From SIG440 sp045580025 (lineage in GTDB: Bacteria > Bacillota > Clostridia > Monoglobales > Monoglobaceae): DNA of 14,228 nucleotides. The notes under the pieces are model-generated. The model was not told where the DNA came from. It ran no database searches and worked only from the letters and a program-made list of their open reading frames with translations. The position numbers and the translations under genes are program-made. How positions within the stretch are numbered: the stretch's first letter is position 1; every line of letters starts with the position of its first letter. The DNA is taken from assembly GCA_045580025.1 (NCBI GenBank), contig JAZNNB010000032.1, positions 1-14,228 of the forward strand, given 5' to 3'. Of this stretch, positions 6,259 through 11,971 are shown one piece after another.

Positions 6259-7275
6259 ATGAAAAAGATTTTTGCCATTTCATTTGTTTTTATCGGGCTG
6301 GTAATCGGTGCAGGCTTTGCCTCAGGAAGAGAAATTTTTGAATATTTCTGCATTCCCTCTCAGACTGATTATACGGGAATTGCCATCGCAACCATAAGCT
6401 TTGGCGCAGTAGCATATATGATTCTTGATTTTTCTGCCCAAAAATCCATTCCTGATTTCAAAGGGTTTGTTTCTTGCATTTCAGGACGCCTTTCTCCCCT
6501 CATAAACTTCTTTATGCTCGCCTTTATGTTTTGCGGTTTTTTTGTTATGATGTCCGCCTGCGGAGCATTGGCAAAGGAAACCCTCTCCCTGCCCCCTTTG
6601 TATGGATATTTCTTTCTTGCCCTTTGCTGTTTCACGGTTTTCTGCTTTGACATAAAAGGGCTGGTAGCTTTCAATTCGGTGCTTGTTCCAATTATGCTTG
6701 TTGGGATGCTCTATGTCGCGCTTTCATCGCTGCTTTTTGATGTGACCCCCACTTTTTCGGGATTTTCAAAACTATACCGAAACCCTCTTGTGTCAGCACT
6801 GTGTTATGTAAGCTACAACACCATCACTGCAGGGGCGGTGCTTGTCCCCCTTGCCCAAAACGCAAAGAAATCGCAGCTGAAATCTGCATCGGTTATAAGT
6901 GCCTCGGCTTTGGGGGCAGTGATATTCATCGCATGGCTCTCGATGAATTTTTTCTTTGACGAACTTCTTCTCTCCGAAATGCCCCTGCTTCACCTTGCCG
7001 AAAAAAACGGCGAAACTCTCAAGCTCCTTTATTCCATTGTTCTTCTTATGGCTCTTTGCACCACCGCTGTTTCCCACGGTTTTGGAGTTCTTTCAAGTTT
7101 CCATTTCAAAAAGCACTCACACCGCATAATTTTTGCCATGCTGTTGTGCCTTTCGGCCATCCCCTTCGCAACCCTTGGTTTTTCAACTCTTGTTGCAAAT
7201 CTTTACAGCGCCTTTGGTTATCTCGGACTTATCTGGACGGCAATGTTAATTCTTTCCTATATAAAATATAGATAA
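6259..7275 (+). CDS. YkvI-family polytopic membrane protein (APC/LeuT-fold like)
   Basis: The protein has 338 residues and is very hydrophobic, with about ten predicted membrane segments. The first segment holds the signature FIGLVIGAGFASGREIFEYF (about 12-31). The broken GAGFASG stretch resembles the unwound substrate-binding helix of LeuT-fold carriers. A second conserved stretch, SALCYVSYNTITAGAVLVPL (about 179-198), fits the equivalent inverted-repeat helix. These features match the uncharacterised YkvI (COG3949) family. A secondary transporter role is likely and the substrate is unknown. GGAGG lies 4 nt before the ATG. It is monocistronic, divergent from the ribosomal operon, with its own terminator. 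Confidence 0.85.
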   Translation: MKKIFAISFVFIGLVIGAGFASGREIFEYFCIPSQTDYTGIAIATISFGAVAYMILDFSAQKSIPDFKGFVSCISGRLSPLINFFMLAFMFCGFFVMMSACGALAKETLSLPPLYGYFFLALCCFTVFCFDIKGLVAFNSVLVPIMLVGMLYVALSSLLFDVTPTFSGFSKLYRNPLVSALCYVSYNTITAGAVLVPLAQNAKKSQLKSASVISASALGAVIFIAWLSMNFFFDELLLSEMPLLHLAEKNGETLKLLYSIVLLMALCTTAVSHGFGVLSSFHFKKHSHRIIFAMLLCLSAIPFATLGFSTLVANLYSAFGYLGLIWTAMLILSYIKYR

Positions 7276-7301
7276 AAGCGGTTAGGATTTTGACCGCTTT
7301 T
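7274..7301 (+). terminator. Terminator overlapping the YkvI-like stop codon
   Basis: AAAAGCGGT (7274-7282) pairs with ACCGCTTTT (7293-7301) around a 10-nt loop. The 5' arm includes the last bases of the stop codon. Confidence 0.8.
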
Positions 7302-7312
7302 AATAAGCCCTC

Positions 7313-7616
7313 AAAGACGGACCAAAAAAGCGCGCTTTAGACAAAGGTTTTTTGTGGAATGCTCGCCAAGGTCATCAAGCGAGGTGAAAAAGGGCGTGCA
7401 ATCCATTTCCGCTGCGGGCACATTTATAGCGCTCCCACAAATCCATCGCTTTGTGGGAAGAGGAACAACTGTCCCGAAAGCAAAGCCTTGCAGAGAGCAA
7501 GGCGGATAAAGAGGATAGTTGTGACGAAGTGAGGCAAACAATAGGTTTGTTTTTCCGAACGACGCCGAACGAAGATGCCCTTGGCAGTTACTTTCCGCCA
7601 AAACCTGCAGGCGCGC
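7313..7616 (+). repeat. Dispersed intergenic repeat, copy A
   Basis: 7333-7421 aligns over an equal 89 nt with the reverse complement of 9334-9422. It is strongest over its last 40 nt (GCGTGCAATC.ATTTCCGCTG and GCGGGCAC). A second match is 7540-7561 with 9291-9312 (GTTTGTT.TTCCGAACG). Copy A has about 118 nt between the two blocks where copy B has about 21 nt. The extra part contains hairpins such as CCCACAAA/TTTGTGGG near 7434-7459. Open frames here show no family resemblance, so the stretch between the YkvI-like gene and the kinase-like gene is taken as non-coding repeat. Confidence 0.7.
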
Positions 7617-7645
7617 AAAACCCCCCGTGGCGTGCCATGGGGGGG
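7617..7645 (-). terminator. Probable terminator of the cytidylate-kinase-like gene
   Basis: CCCCCC (7621-7626) and GGGGGG pair around an inner TGGC/GCCA. In the minus-strand sense TTTT follows. It lies 8 nt beyond the stop at 7653. The inner pairing is imperfect, hence moderate confidence. Confidence 0.6.
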
Positions 7646-7652
7646 TGATTAT

Positions 7653-8240
7653 TTATTCATTATAAAGGTCGGCGATGATTTCAACACATTTGGAGGTTCC
7701 CAGCTTTCCGCTGTTTAATGATATATCATAATGCTGAGCAACTCCCCATTCTGAATCGGTATAAAGCTGATAATACGCCTTTCTGCGTTTATCCTTGTCC
7801 CGAAGTCTCTTTTCGGGGGCGTCACTTCTCTCACCATAATGAGTGACAATTCTTTCAATTCGTTTTTCCATATCCGCATGGATAAAGACTTTAAGGCAGT
7901 CCGCCCTATCCTTCAATATGTAATCGGCACATCTTCCCACAAAAATGCAAGGTCCTTTTTCCGCAAGCTCCAAAATCAACTTTCGCTGCAGCAACCACAG
8001 CTTATCCTGAATTGACCCGCCATAGTTGTTGCTTGACAGAGCATTGGTAAACCAGTTTCCGCCGGTGGTATATTCGCCACGTTCTTTTATGAACTCTTTA
8101 GCAAGTCCGCTTTTTTCGGAAAGCTGTTCAATAATCTCCTGGTCATAGCAGGGTATCCCAAGCTTTTTTGAAAGCTCTTTTGCAACAGTTCTTCCTCCGC
8201 TTCCAAATTCACGGCTAATAGTAATTATCTTGTTTGACAT
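7653..8240 (-). CDS. Cytidylate kinase-like family protein
   Basis: The protein has 195 residues. The N-terminus has a P-loop-like ITISREFGSGGRTVAKELSK (6-25). A second conserved motif is CIFVGRCADYIL (98-109). A lid-like basic segment RLRDKDKRRKAYYQLYTDSE follows (145-164), and the end has the family signature HYDISLNSGKLG (170-181). This is the Cytidylate_kin2 type of P-loop nucleoside monophosphate kinase-like proteins common in Clostridia. It is related to but distinct from the housekeeping Cmk, and its substrate is not established. A GGGGGG ribosome binding site lies 7 nt before the ATG. It is a single-gene unit. Confidence 0.88.
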   Translation of the reverse strand: MSNKIITISREFGSGGRTVAKELSKKLGIPCYDQEIIEQLSEKSGLAKEFIKERGEYTTGGNWFTNALSSNNYGGSIQDKLWLLQRKLILELAEKGPCIFVGRCADYILKDRADCLKVFIHADMEKRIERIVTHYGERSDAPEKRLRDKDKRRKAYYQLYTDSEWGVAQHYDISLNSGKLGTSKCVEIIADLYNE

Positions 8241-8282
8241 ATTGTGCCCCCCTTTTTGGAAAGTGTCAAAATCTTCTTCTAT

Positions 8283-8311
8283 ATTTTAACACAACCCCCG
8301 AAAAAAAACAA
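8283..8311 (-). promoter_or_regulatory. Weak promoter candidate for the kinase-like gene
   Basis: On the minus strand, TTGTTT (8306-8311), a 17-nt spacer and TAAAAT (8283-8288) give a leader of about 35 nt. The -35 is a partial match. Confidence 0.4.
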
Positions 8312-8359
8312 GAGGGAACCGTTTTTAAACTTGCATTGAATCAAATTCTAATTTAGATC

Positions 8360-8388
8360 TTGACAGACTGATCCAAATATGCTAACAT
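8360..8388 (+). promoter_or_regulatory. Plus-strand promoter of the convergent RNA locus
   Basis: There is a -35 TTGACA (8360-8365), a 17-nt spacer and a -10 TAACAT (8383-8388). Transcription would start near 8395, inside the repeated element at 8394-8424, and run toward the opposing promoter at 8603-8631. Confidence 0.75.
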
Positions 8389-8393
8389 AAACA

Positions 8394-8490
8394 TAGCAAG
8401 AGACAACGGCTTTAGTTGTTTCTGCAAAAGTTTATAGCTTATTTTATCAAACCGTCACTTTGGCAGAAGTGGCGGTTACTTCTTTATGTA
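8394..8490 (+). ncRNA. Putative antisense RNA (type I antitoxin candidate)
   Basis: This is a predicted transcript of about 95 nt from the promoter at 8360-8388. Its 5' end can form a stem-loop AGAGACAAC/GTTGTTTCT (8400-8408, 8416-8424), fully paired if one G-U is allowed. It ends in the hairpin 8450-8477 followed by a modest T-rich tail. It contains no plausible reading frame with a ribosome binding site. It is complementary to the 3' part of the opposing transcript, including the last codons of the 20-residue peptide gene. The antitoxin function is inferred from this geometry. Confidence 0.6.
8450..8477 (+). terminator. Shared hairpin, best paired in the plus-strand RNA
   Basis: AACCGTCACTT (8450-8460) pairs with AAGTGGCGGTT (8467-8477) around a 6-nt loop. 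In the plus RNA the only non-Watson-Crick position is U-G. In the minus RNA the same position is an A-C mismatch. TTCTTT follows at 8480-8485 on the plus side. Termination is therefore expected mainly for the plus RNA. Confidence 0.6.
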
Positions 8491-8538
8491 AAGGATAATT
8501 ATCATCACCAATAAAGTAAAAGAAATTATTTCTCCCAT
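8476..8538 (-). CDS. 20-residue hydrophobic peptide, type I toxin candidate
   Basis: The frame from ATG 8538 to TAA 8476 reads MGEIISFTLLVMIIILYIKK. This is one uninterrupted hydrophobic helix (residues 4-17) with a lysine-rich end, the plan of small membrane-acting toxins of type I systems; the Ibs peptides of E. coli are of similar length. An AGGGGGTG ribosome binding site lies about 6 nt before the ATG, and an in-frame TGA upstream fixes the start region. It is driven by the strong promoter at 8603-8631 and overlapped by a convergent RNA. The ribosome binding site can be hidden in a hairpin (8544-8563). I cannot assign it to a named toxin family. A leader peptide is the main alternative. 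Confidence 0.6.
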   Translation of the reverse strand: MGEIISFTLLVMIIILYIKK

Positions 8539-8543
8539 GCAGG

Positions 8544-8563
8544 CACCCCCTTTTCACGAGGTG
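8544..8563 (-). promoter_or_regulatory. Hairpin sequestering the micro-peptide ribosome binding site
   Basis: In the minus-strand RNA, CACCTC (8558-8563) can pair with GGGGTG (8544-8549), with one G-U and an 8-nt loop. The 3' arm is the core of the AGGGGGTG ribosome binding site. It fits translational silencing of the primary transcript. Confidence 0.5.
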
Positions 8564-8564
8564 T

Positions 8565-8594
8565 CAGAAACAACCGCCGCCGTTTCTCTTGCTA
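8565..8594 (-). repeat. Inverted copy of the RNA 5'-end element
   Basis: Read on the minus strand, this 30-nt element begins TAGCAAGAGA, ends GGTTGTTTCTG, and matches the plus-strand element 8394-8424 at 26 of 31 aligned positions with one gap. Each lies at the predicted 5' end of its own transcript. It also forms a local stem AGAAAC/GTTTCT. Confidence 0.8.
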
Positions 8595-8602
8595 CGAGCC
8601 GT

Positions 8603-8631
8603 ATTATACCATATTTTCAAAGCTTAGTCAA
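8603..8631 (-). promoter_or_regulatory. Minus-strand promoter of the micro-peptide mRNA
   Basis: There is a -35 TTGACT (8626-8631), a 17-nt spacer and a -10 TATAAT (8603-8608). The predicted start near 8596 lies at the edge of the repeated element, and the leader is about 58 nt. Confidence 0.8.
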
Positions 8632-8644
8632 GCTGATATAATTT

Positions 8645-8878
8645 CTAAAAATCATGACATCCGCCCGTATCAATATTGTGGCGGATGAATAATGAAACAA
8701 TCTCATCAACTATCAAAAAATCGTCTTCTTCCCCATTTTTCAATATTTCCTGTATCTCCCCAAGTATCTCCACCGCTTTTGTGTCCGCAATTTTGTTTTC
8801 ATCAATTTCGAAATCCATAAGCTGACTACACACCACATCGGCAATATAACTTTTTATAAGTTCAGTTTTTATTGTCAT
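8645..8878 (-). CDS. Small acidic protein of unknown function, divergent from XRE regulator
   Basis: The protein has 77 residues, starting MTIKTELIKSYIADVVCSQL. It is acidic and helical in character, has no membrane span, and ends IRHNIDTGGCHDF. I recognise no family. The frame continues 22 codons upstream to another ATG at 8944, but that would place the start inside the promoter. GGGAG, 7 nt before the ATG at 8878, decides the start. Its promoter overlaps the operator shared with the XRE gene, so it is probably controlled by that regulator. A role as regulator partner or antitoxin-like protein is only a guess. Confidence 0.7.
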   Translation of the reverse strand: MTIKTELIKSYIADVVCSQLMDFEIDENKIADTKAVEILGEIQEILKNGEEDDFLIVDEIVSLFIRHNIDTGGCHDF

Positions 8879-8912
8879 ATATATACTCCCTTTCATTTTT
8901 GTTAACACTATC

Positions 8913-8941
8913 ATTATACACCAGATGTGGCATACAGTCAA
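8913..8941 (-). promoter_or_regulatory. Promoter of the 77-aa unknown gene
   Basis: There is a -35 TTGACT (8936-8941), a 17-nt spacer and a -10 TATAAT (8913-8918). The spacer contains half of the dyad AGATGTG/CACATCT and the other half borders the -35, so a bound repressor would block it. Confidence 0.8.
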
Positions 8942-8960
8942 CACATCTTTTTAGGTGTAT
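8916..8960. promoter_or_regulatory. Nested dyad operator between divergent genes
   Basis: The inner inverted repeat is AGATGTG (8923-8929) and CACATCT (8942-8948). The outer repeat is ATACACC (8916-8922) and GGTGTAT (8954-8960). Together they cover the -35/-10 regions of both divergent promoters, with the centre of symmetry near 8936-8938. The XRE protein encoded alongside is the natural candidate to bind it. Confidence 0.65.
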
Positions 8961-8963
8961 GAT
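8935..8963 (+). promoter_or_regulatory. Candidate promoter of the XRE gene
   Basis: The -10 TATGAT (8958-8963) mirrors the minus-strand TATAAT about the dyad centre. At 17 nt upstream the -35 is poor (CAGTCA, 8935-8940) and overlaps the opposing -35. A weak or activator-dependent promoter would give a leader of about 15 nt. Confidence 0.4.
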
Positions 8964-8984
8964 AAACTTTTTGTGGTGATAAAA

Positions 8985-9203
8985 ATGAAATTATACTACG
9001 AAAGATTACGTGACCTTCGTGAAGATAGTGATCTTAAACAAAAGGATATTGCTGATATACTCAATACAACTCAGCAAGTTTACTCGCGTTATGAAAACGG
9101 ATTGAATGAACTTCCCATTCATCATCTTGTTACCCTTGCAGATTTTTACAAGGTCAGTACCGATTATATTTTAGGGCGTACTGACAATCCAAAGAAACTT
9201 TAA
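8985..9203 (+). CDS. XRE-family helix-turn-helix regulator
   Basis: The protein has 72 residues, almost entirely one HTH_3 domain. It reads LRDLREDSDLKQKDIADILN, then TTQQVYSRYENGLNELP as the recognition region (about 28-44). The typical end is LADFYKVSTDYILGRTDNP (51-69). This single-domain Cro/CI-like size is common for phage-type or autoregulatory repressors in Clostridia. The frame could start at 8955, but that ATG lies in the operator. GTGGTGA just before the ATG at 8985 supports the shorter form. It is divergent from the 77-aa gene. Confidence 0.88.
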   Translation: MKLYYERLRDLREDSDLKQKDIADILNTTQQVYSRYENGLNELPIHHLVTLADFYKVSTDYILGRTDNPKKL

Positions 9204-9500
9204 TTCTCAAGGGGAGTGCCCCTTGCACCCCCATTCCGCTGCGACTGGTCTCAGCGGTGTGTAATTGCTCGGCACGTCTTCAGGCTGTGCCGTTCGGAAG
9301 AACAAACTTATTGTTCGCGCTCACTAAAACGGCGTGCCCGCAGCGGAAATTGATTGCACGCCATTTTTCACTGCCCTCGATGAGCCTCGCAAACACTCCG
9401 CAATCATCCCTCGCTTAAAGCGGAATATAGACATTGGTATTCCTCGAGGGTCTTAAAACCCCACAGAGACCGACCCGAAGAAAAAAGCCGCTTTTAGTGA
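9204..9500 (-). repeat. Dispersed intergenic repeat, copy B (inverted relative to copy A)
   Basis: The core 9334-9422 aligns with 7333-7421 in reverse complement, and 9291-9312 aligns with 7540-7561. The rest of the stretch (GC-richer than neighbouring genes, with short dyads and no protein-like frame) appears to be the same type of element. It follows the XRE stop directly. Confidence 0.65.
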
Positions 9501-9542
9501 AGGTTGAGATGCAGATGTTTGTGAATATTTTTGAATGAAGTG

Positions 9543-9584
9543 AAAAACAGCAGACATCAGTTCCCTTTTTCGTCTGCTGTTTTT
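9543..9584. repeat. Long perfect hairpin
   Basis: AAAAACAGCAGAC (9543-9555) and GTCTGCTGTTTTT (9572-9584) form a 13-bp perfect stem with a 16-nt loop and T-run. It could terminate plus-strand transcription from the XRE side or be part of the repeat cluster. The stretch 9500-9790 holds no convincing gene. Confidence 0.6.
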
Positions 9585-9594
9585 AGCGAGTGCG

Positions 9595-9610
9595 TTCAAT
9601 ATATATTGAA
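9595..9610. repeat. 16-bp perfect palindrome
   Basis: TTCAATATATATTGAA is self-complementary without a spacer. Function is unknown. Confidence 0.5.
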
Positions 9611-9681
9611 CTTCCGAGCGTCAGCAAAACAAGAAAAGCTGAACAGTTACATCTGCCGAGACTTTGACAGCAGAAAAGGGG

Positions 9682-9706
9682 TTCAAGGGGAACATTTCCC
9701 CTTGAA
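9682..9706. repeat. Inverted repeat with 3-nt loop
   Basis: TTCAAGGGGAA and TTCCCCTTGAA are perfect 11-bp arms around CAT. It has no T-run, so it is not a terminator. Confidence 0.6.
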
Positions 9707-9746
9707 GAACATACAGATGTCCGATACGAAAACGCGGCTTGCAGGG

Positions 9747-9767
9747 TTTGGGACAGCCAGTCCCAAA
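9747..9767. repeat. Inverted repeat at the end of the palindrome cluster
   Basis: TTTGGGAC and GTCCCAAA are 8-bp arms with loop AGCCA. It is the last of four dyads in about 230 nt. Confidence 0.5.
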
Positions 9768-9791
9768 AAAATAAGCAATTTTATAACTAAA

Positions 9792-9820
9792 AAAACCGGT
9801 GGCATTTCGCCACCGGTTTT
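9792..9820 (-). terminator. Terminator of the GGGtGRT operon
   Basis: AAAACCGGTGGC (9792-9803) and GCCACCGGTTTT (9809-9820) form a 12-bp perfect stem with loop ATTTC. T-rich flanks lie on both sides. It lies 16 nt past the stop at 9837. Confidence 0.9.
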
Positions 9821-9836
9821 ATTATAACCAAAACAA

Positions 9837-10838
9837 TTATTTATTCATTGCTTCTTCAATAGCAACAGCCACAGCAACAGTCATACCAACCATGGGGTTG
9901 TTACCTGCGCCTAAAAGTCCCATCATCTCAACGTGAGCGGGAACTGAAGAAGAACCTGCAAACTGAGCATCACTGTGCATACGGCCCATTGTATCTGTCA
10001 TACCGTATGAAGCAGGACCTGCCGCCATGTTATCAGGATGAAGAGTACGTCCTGTACCGCCGCCTGATGCAACAGAGAAATATTTCTTGCCCTGTTCGAT
10101 ACATTCTTTCTTGTATGTTCCTGCAACAGGATGCTGAAATCTTGTTGGGTTTGTGGAGTTTCCTGTAATAGAAACGTCAACGCCCTCAAGATGCATGATT
10201 GCAACGCCTTCACGAACATCGTCAGAGCCATAGCAACGCACCTTTGCTCTTTCGCCGTTTGAATATGCCTTTTCACGAACGATTTTTACTTCGCCTGTTG
10301 CATAATCAAATTCTGTCTGAACATATGTGAAGCCATTGATTCTTGAAATAATAAGCGCAGCGTCCTTTCCAAGACCATTAAGAATAACACGGAGGGGCTC
10401 TTTACGAACTTTGTTTGCACTGCGTGCGATACCAATAGCGCCCTCTGCTGCTGCGAAAGATTCGTGGCCTGCAAGGAAAGCAAAGCACTTTGTATCTTCG
10501 CTGAGTAGCATAGCGCCAAGATTTCCGTGACCAAGACCAACTTTTCTGTCGTCAGCAACGCTGCCTGGAATACAGAAAGCCTGAAGACCTTCGCCGATAA
10601 CCTTTGCAGCTTCAGCAGCTGTCTTTACGCCTCTCTTGATAGCAAGAGCCGCACCAACAACATAAGCCCAACCTGCATTTTCAAAAGCAATCGGCTGAAT
10701 TCCCTTAACGATTGCGTATGGGTCAATGCCCTTTTTATCACAGATAGCCTTTGCTTCATCAATAGATGCAATGCCGTTTGCGTTTAAAACTTTGTTTATT
10801 GTATCAATTCTTCTTTCATAACTTTCAAATAAAGCCAT
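9837..10838 (-). CDS. GGGtGRT family protein
   Basis: The protein has 333 residues, full length for the family, named for the motif seen here as GGGTGRTLHP (259-268). Other conserved-looking stretches are VGLGHGNLGAMLL (100-112), FLAGHESFAAAEGAIG (121-136) and the Gly-rich end MMGLLGAGNNPMVGMTVAVA. It is soluble, without signal or membrane segments. The biochemical function is not established to my knowledge. Its constant neighbour, also here, is a NifU-like scaffold homologue 14 nt upstream, so a joint role around an iron-sulfur centre is inferred. GGAGG precedes the ATG by 9 nt and overlaps the end of the upstream gene's 3' region. Confidence 0.92.
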   Translation of the reverse strand: MALFESYERRIDTINKVLNANGIASIDEAKAICDKKGIDPYAIVKGIQPIAFENAGWAYVVGAALAIKRGVKTAAEAAKVIGEGLQAFCIPGSVADDRKVGLGHGNLGAMLLSEDTKCFAFLAGHESFAAAEGAIGIARSANKVRKEPLRVILNGLGKDAALIISRINGFTYVQTEFDYATGEVKIVREKAYSNGERAKVRCYGSDDVREGVAIMHLEGVDVSITGNSTNPTRFQHPVAGTYKKECIEQGKKYFSVASGGGTGRTLHPDNMAAGPASYGMTDTMGRMHSDAQFAGSSSVPAHVEMMGLLGAGNNPMVGMTVAVAVAIEEAMNK

Positions 10839-10852
10839 TTGTTAATACCTCC

Positions 10853-11545
10853 TTATTCGTGTCTGGGGTCAATCATCTTGACTGCATCCGAAACTCTTCC
10901 GTATGTGCCCATAGCCTTTTTCATAGCTTCGTTAGCATCCATACCGCCCTTTATCATATCCATCATCTTGCCCATGTGAACAAATTCATAACCGATGATT
11001 TCATCGTCCGCATCAAGAGCAATCTTTGTAACATAACCCTCTGCCATTTCAAGGTATCTTGAACCCTTCTCAAGTGTTCCGTACATAGTACCAACCTGGC
11101 TGCGAAGACCTTTACCAAGGTCCTCAAGACCTGCACCGATGGGAAGTCCGCCCTCTGAGAAAGCTGTCTGTGTTCTTCCGTAAACAATCTGGAGGAAGAG
11201 CTCGCGCATAGCTGTGTTGATAGCGTCACAAACAAGGTCTGTGTTGAGAGCTTCAAGTATTGTCGTCCGGGGAAGAATTTCTGATGCCATAGCAGCAGAA
11301 TGTGTCATGCCGCTGCAGCCCAGAGTTTCAACAAGAGCCTCCTGAATGATACCGTCTTTTACGTTAAGTGTGAGCTTGCAAGCGCCCTGCTGAGGCGCAC
11401 ACCAGCCAACACCGTGTGTAAGACCTGAAATATCTTTAATTTCCTTTGATTTTACCCATTTGCCTTCTTCCGGGATGGGTGCCGGACCGTGATTTGCGCC
11501 TTTTTTAACAACGCACATTCTTTCTACTTCTGAAGAATAAATCAT
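10853..11545 (-). CDS. NifU-like iron-sulfur cluster scaffold homologue
   Basis: The protein has 230 residues. It has cysteines in scaffold-like contexts: GWCAPQQGAC (C49, C56), ETLGCSGMTHSAAMASEI (C77, like the GC..A..AS motif of IscU/NifU) and LVCDAIN (C106). The C-terminal part (about 125-230) is an extension not found in IscU. No cysteine desulfurase lies in this window, so it is probably not the housekeeping Isc/Suf scaffold. It is co-transcribed with the GGGtGRT gene. AAAGGAG lies 6 nt before the ATG. The exact role is unknown. Confidence 0.85.
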   Translation of the reverse strand: MIYSSEVERMCVVKKGANHGPAPIPEEGKWVKSKEIKDISGLTHGVGWCAPQQGACKLTLNVKDGIIQEALVETLGCSGMTHSAAMASEILPRTTILEALNTDLVCDAINTAMRELFLQIVYGRTQTAFSEGGLPIGAGLEDLGKGLRSQVGTMYGTLEKGSRYLEMAEGYVTKIALDADDEIIGYEFVHMGKMMDMIKGGMDANEAMKKAMGTYGRVSDAVKMIDPRHE

Positions 11546-11649
11546 TTTTTACTCCTTTCCGCTGGGCCGTTAGCCCCTGTCTGTCAAGAATGAATTTTGT
11601 ACAGACGACCTGAATTTGCTTTTTTCTTTTGAAAAATACATTTGATAAC

Positions 11650-11679
11650 ATTTTAACACAAATGGGCACCACTTTACAA
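11650..11679 (-). promoter_or_regulatory. Promoter candidate of the scaffold-GGGtGRT operon
   Basis: On the minus strand, TTGTAA (11674-11679), an 18-nt spacer and TAAAAT (11650-11655) give a leader of about 100 nt. The leader has a short GGGC/GCCC hairpin near 11562-11575. From here to 11842 the sequence is AT-rich and shows nothing else. Confidence 0.55.
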
Positions 11680-11842
11680 GAGCGTTTTAAGATTTTTTTA
11701 TTAAAATATAATATTTTTTGAAATATTGTTAAAAATATAGCAATTAAAGTTCTTTTCATTTCTCTTTTATGGTAATTTTTTCAGGGCAAAGCTTTTGTCG
11801 TTTTTTGATGTATCATCCCTTGGGGTTTTCTTTGGTTTTGTA

Positions 11843-11871
11843 TTGACATTTTTCTTTAAATGGTATATTAT
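11843..11871 (+). promoter_or_regulatory. Promoter of the mreB-family gene
   Basis: There is a -35 TTGACA (11843-11848), a 17-nt spacer and a -10 TATTAT (11866-11871). The leader is about 95 nt. Confidence 0.85.
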
Positions 11872-11897
11872 ATTAGATACTGACTTTAAGTTTATGC

Positions 11898-11924
11898 ATC
11901 CGCGTGAATTTTCCCCTTGCGGAT
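11898..11924 (+). promoter_or_regulatory. Leader hairpin before mreB
   Basis: ATCCGC (11898-11903) and GCGGAT (11919-11924) pair over 6 bp with a 15-nt loop, and TTTTG follows. A weak attenuator is possible, but the stem is short. Confidence 0.3.
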
Positions 11925-11971
11925 TTTGACCTATTTAACACAGATAAATTACAAGGTAAGGTGATTAAATT

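Noticed and set aside
7311..7648. Three overlapping open frames (both strands) of 64-96 codons
   Set aside because: All lie in the dispersed repeat copy A and none has a ribosome binding site or protein-like pattern; the homologous copy B does not keep the frames.
9531..9827. 98-codon plus-strand open frame starting MNEVKN
   Set aside because: It runs through four inverted repeats and into the terminator at 9792-9820 and lacks a ribosome binding site; the frame is probably accidental.
11505..11759. 84-codon minus-strand open frame upstream of the scaffold gene
   Set aside because: It spans the promoter and leader of the operon, is extremely Lys/Phe/Ile-rich as AT-rich DNA gives by chance, and overlaps the real start.
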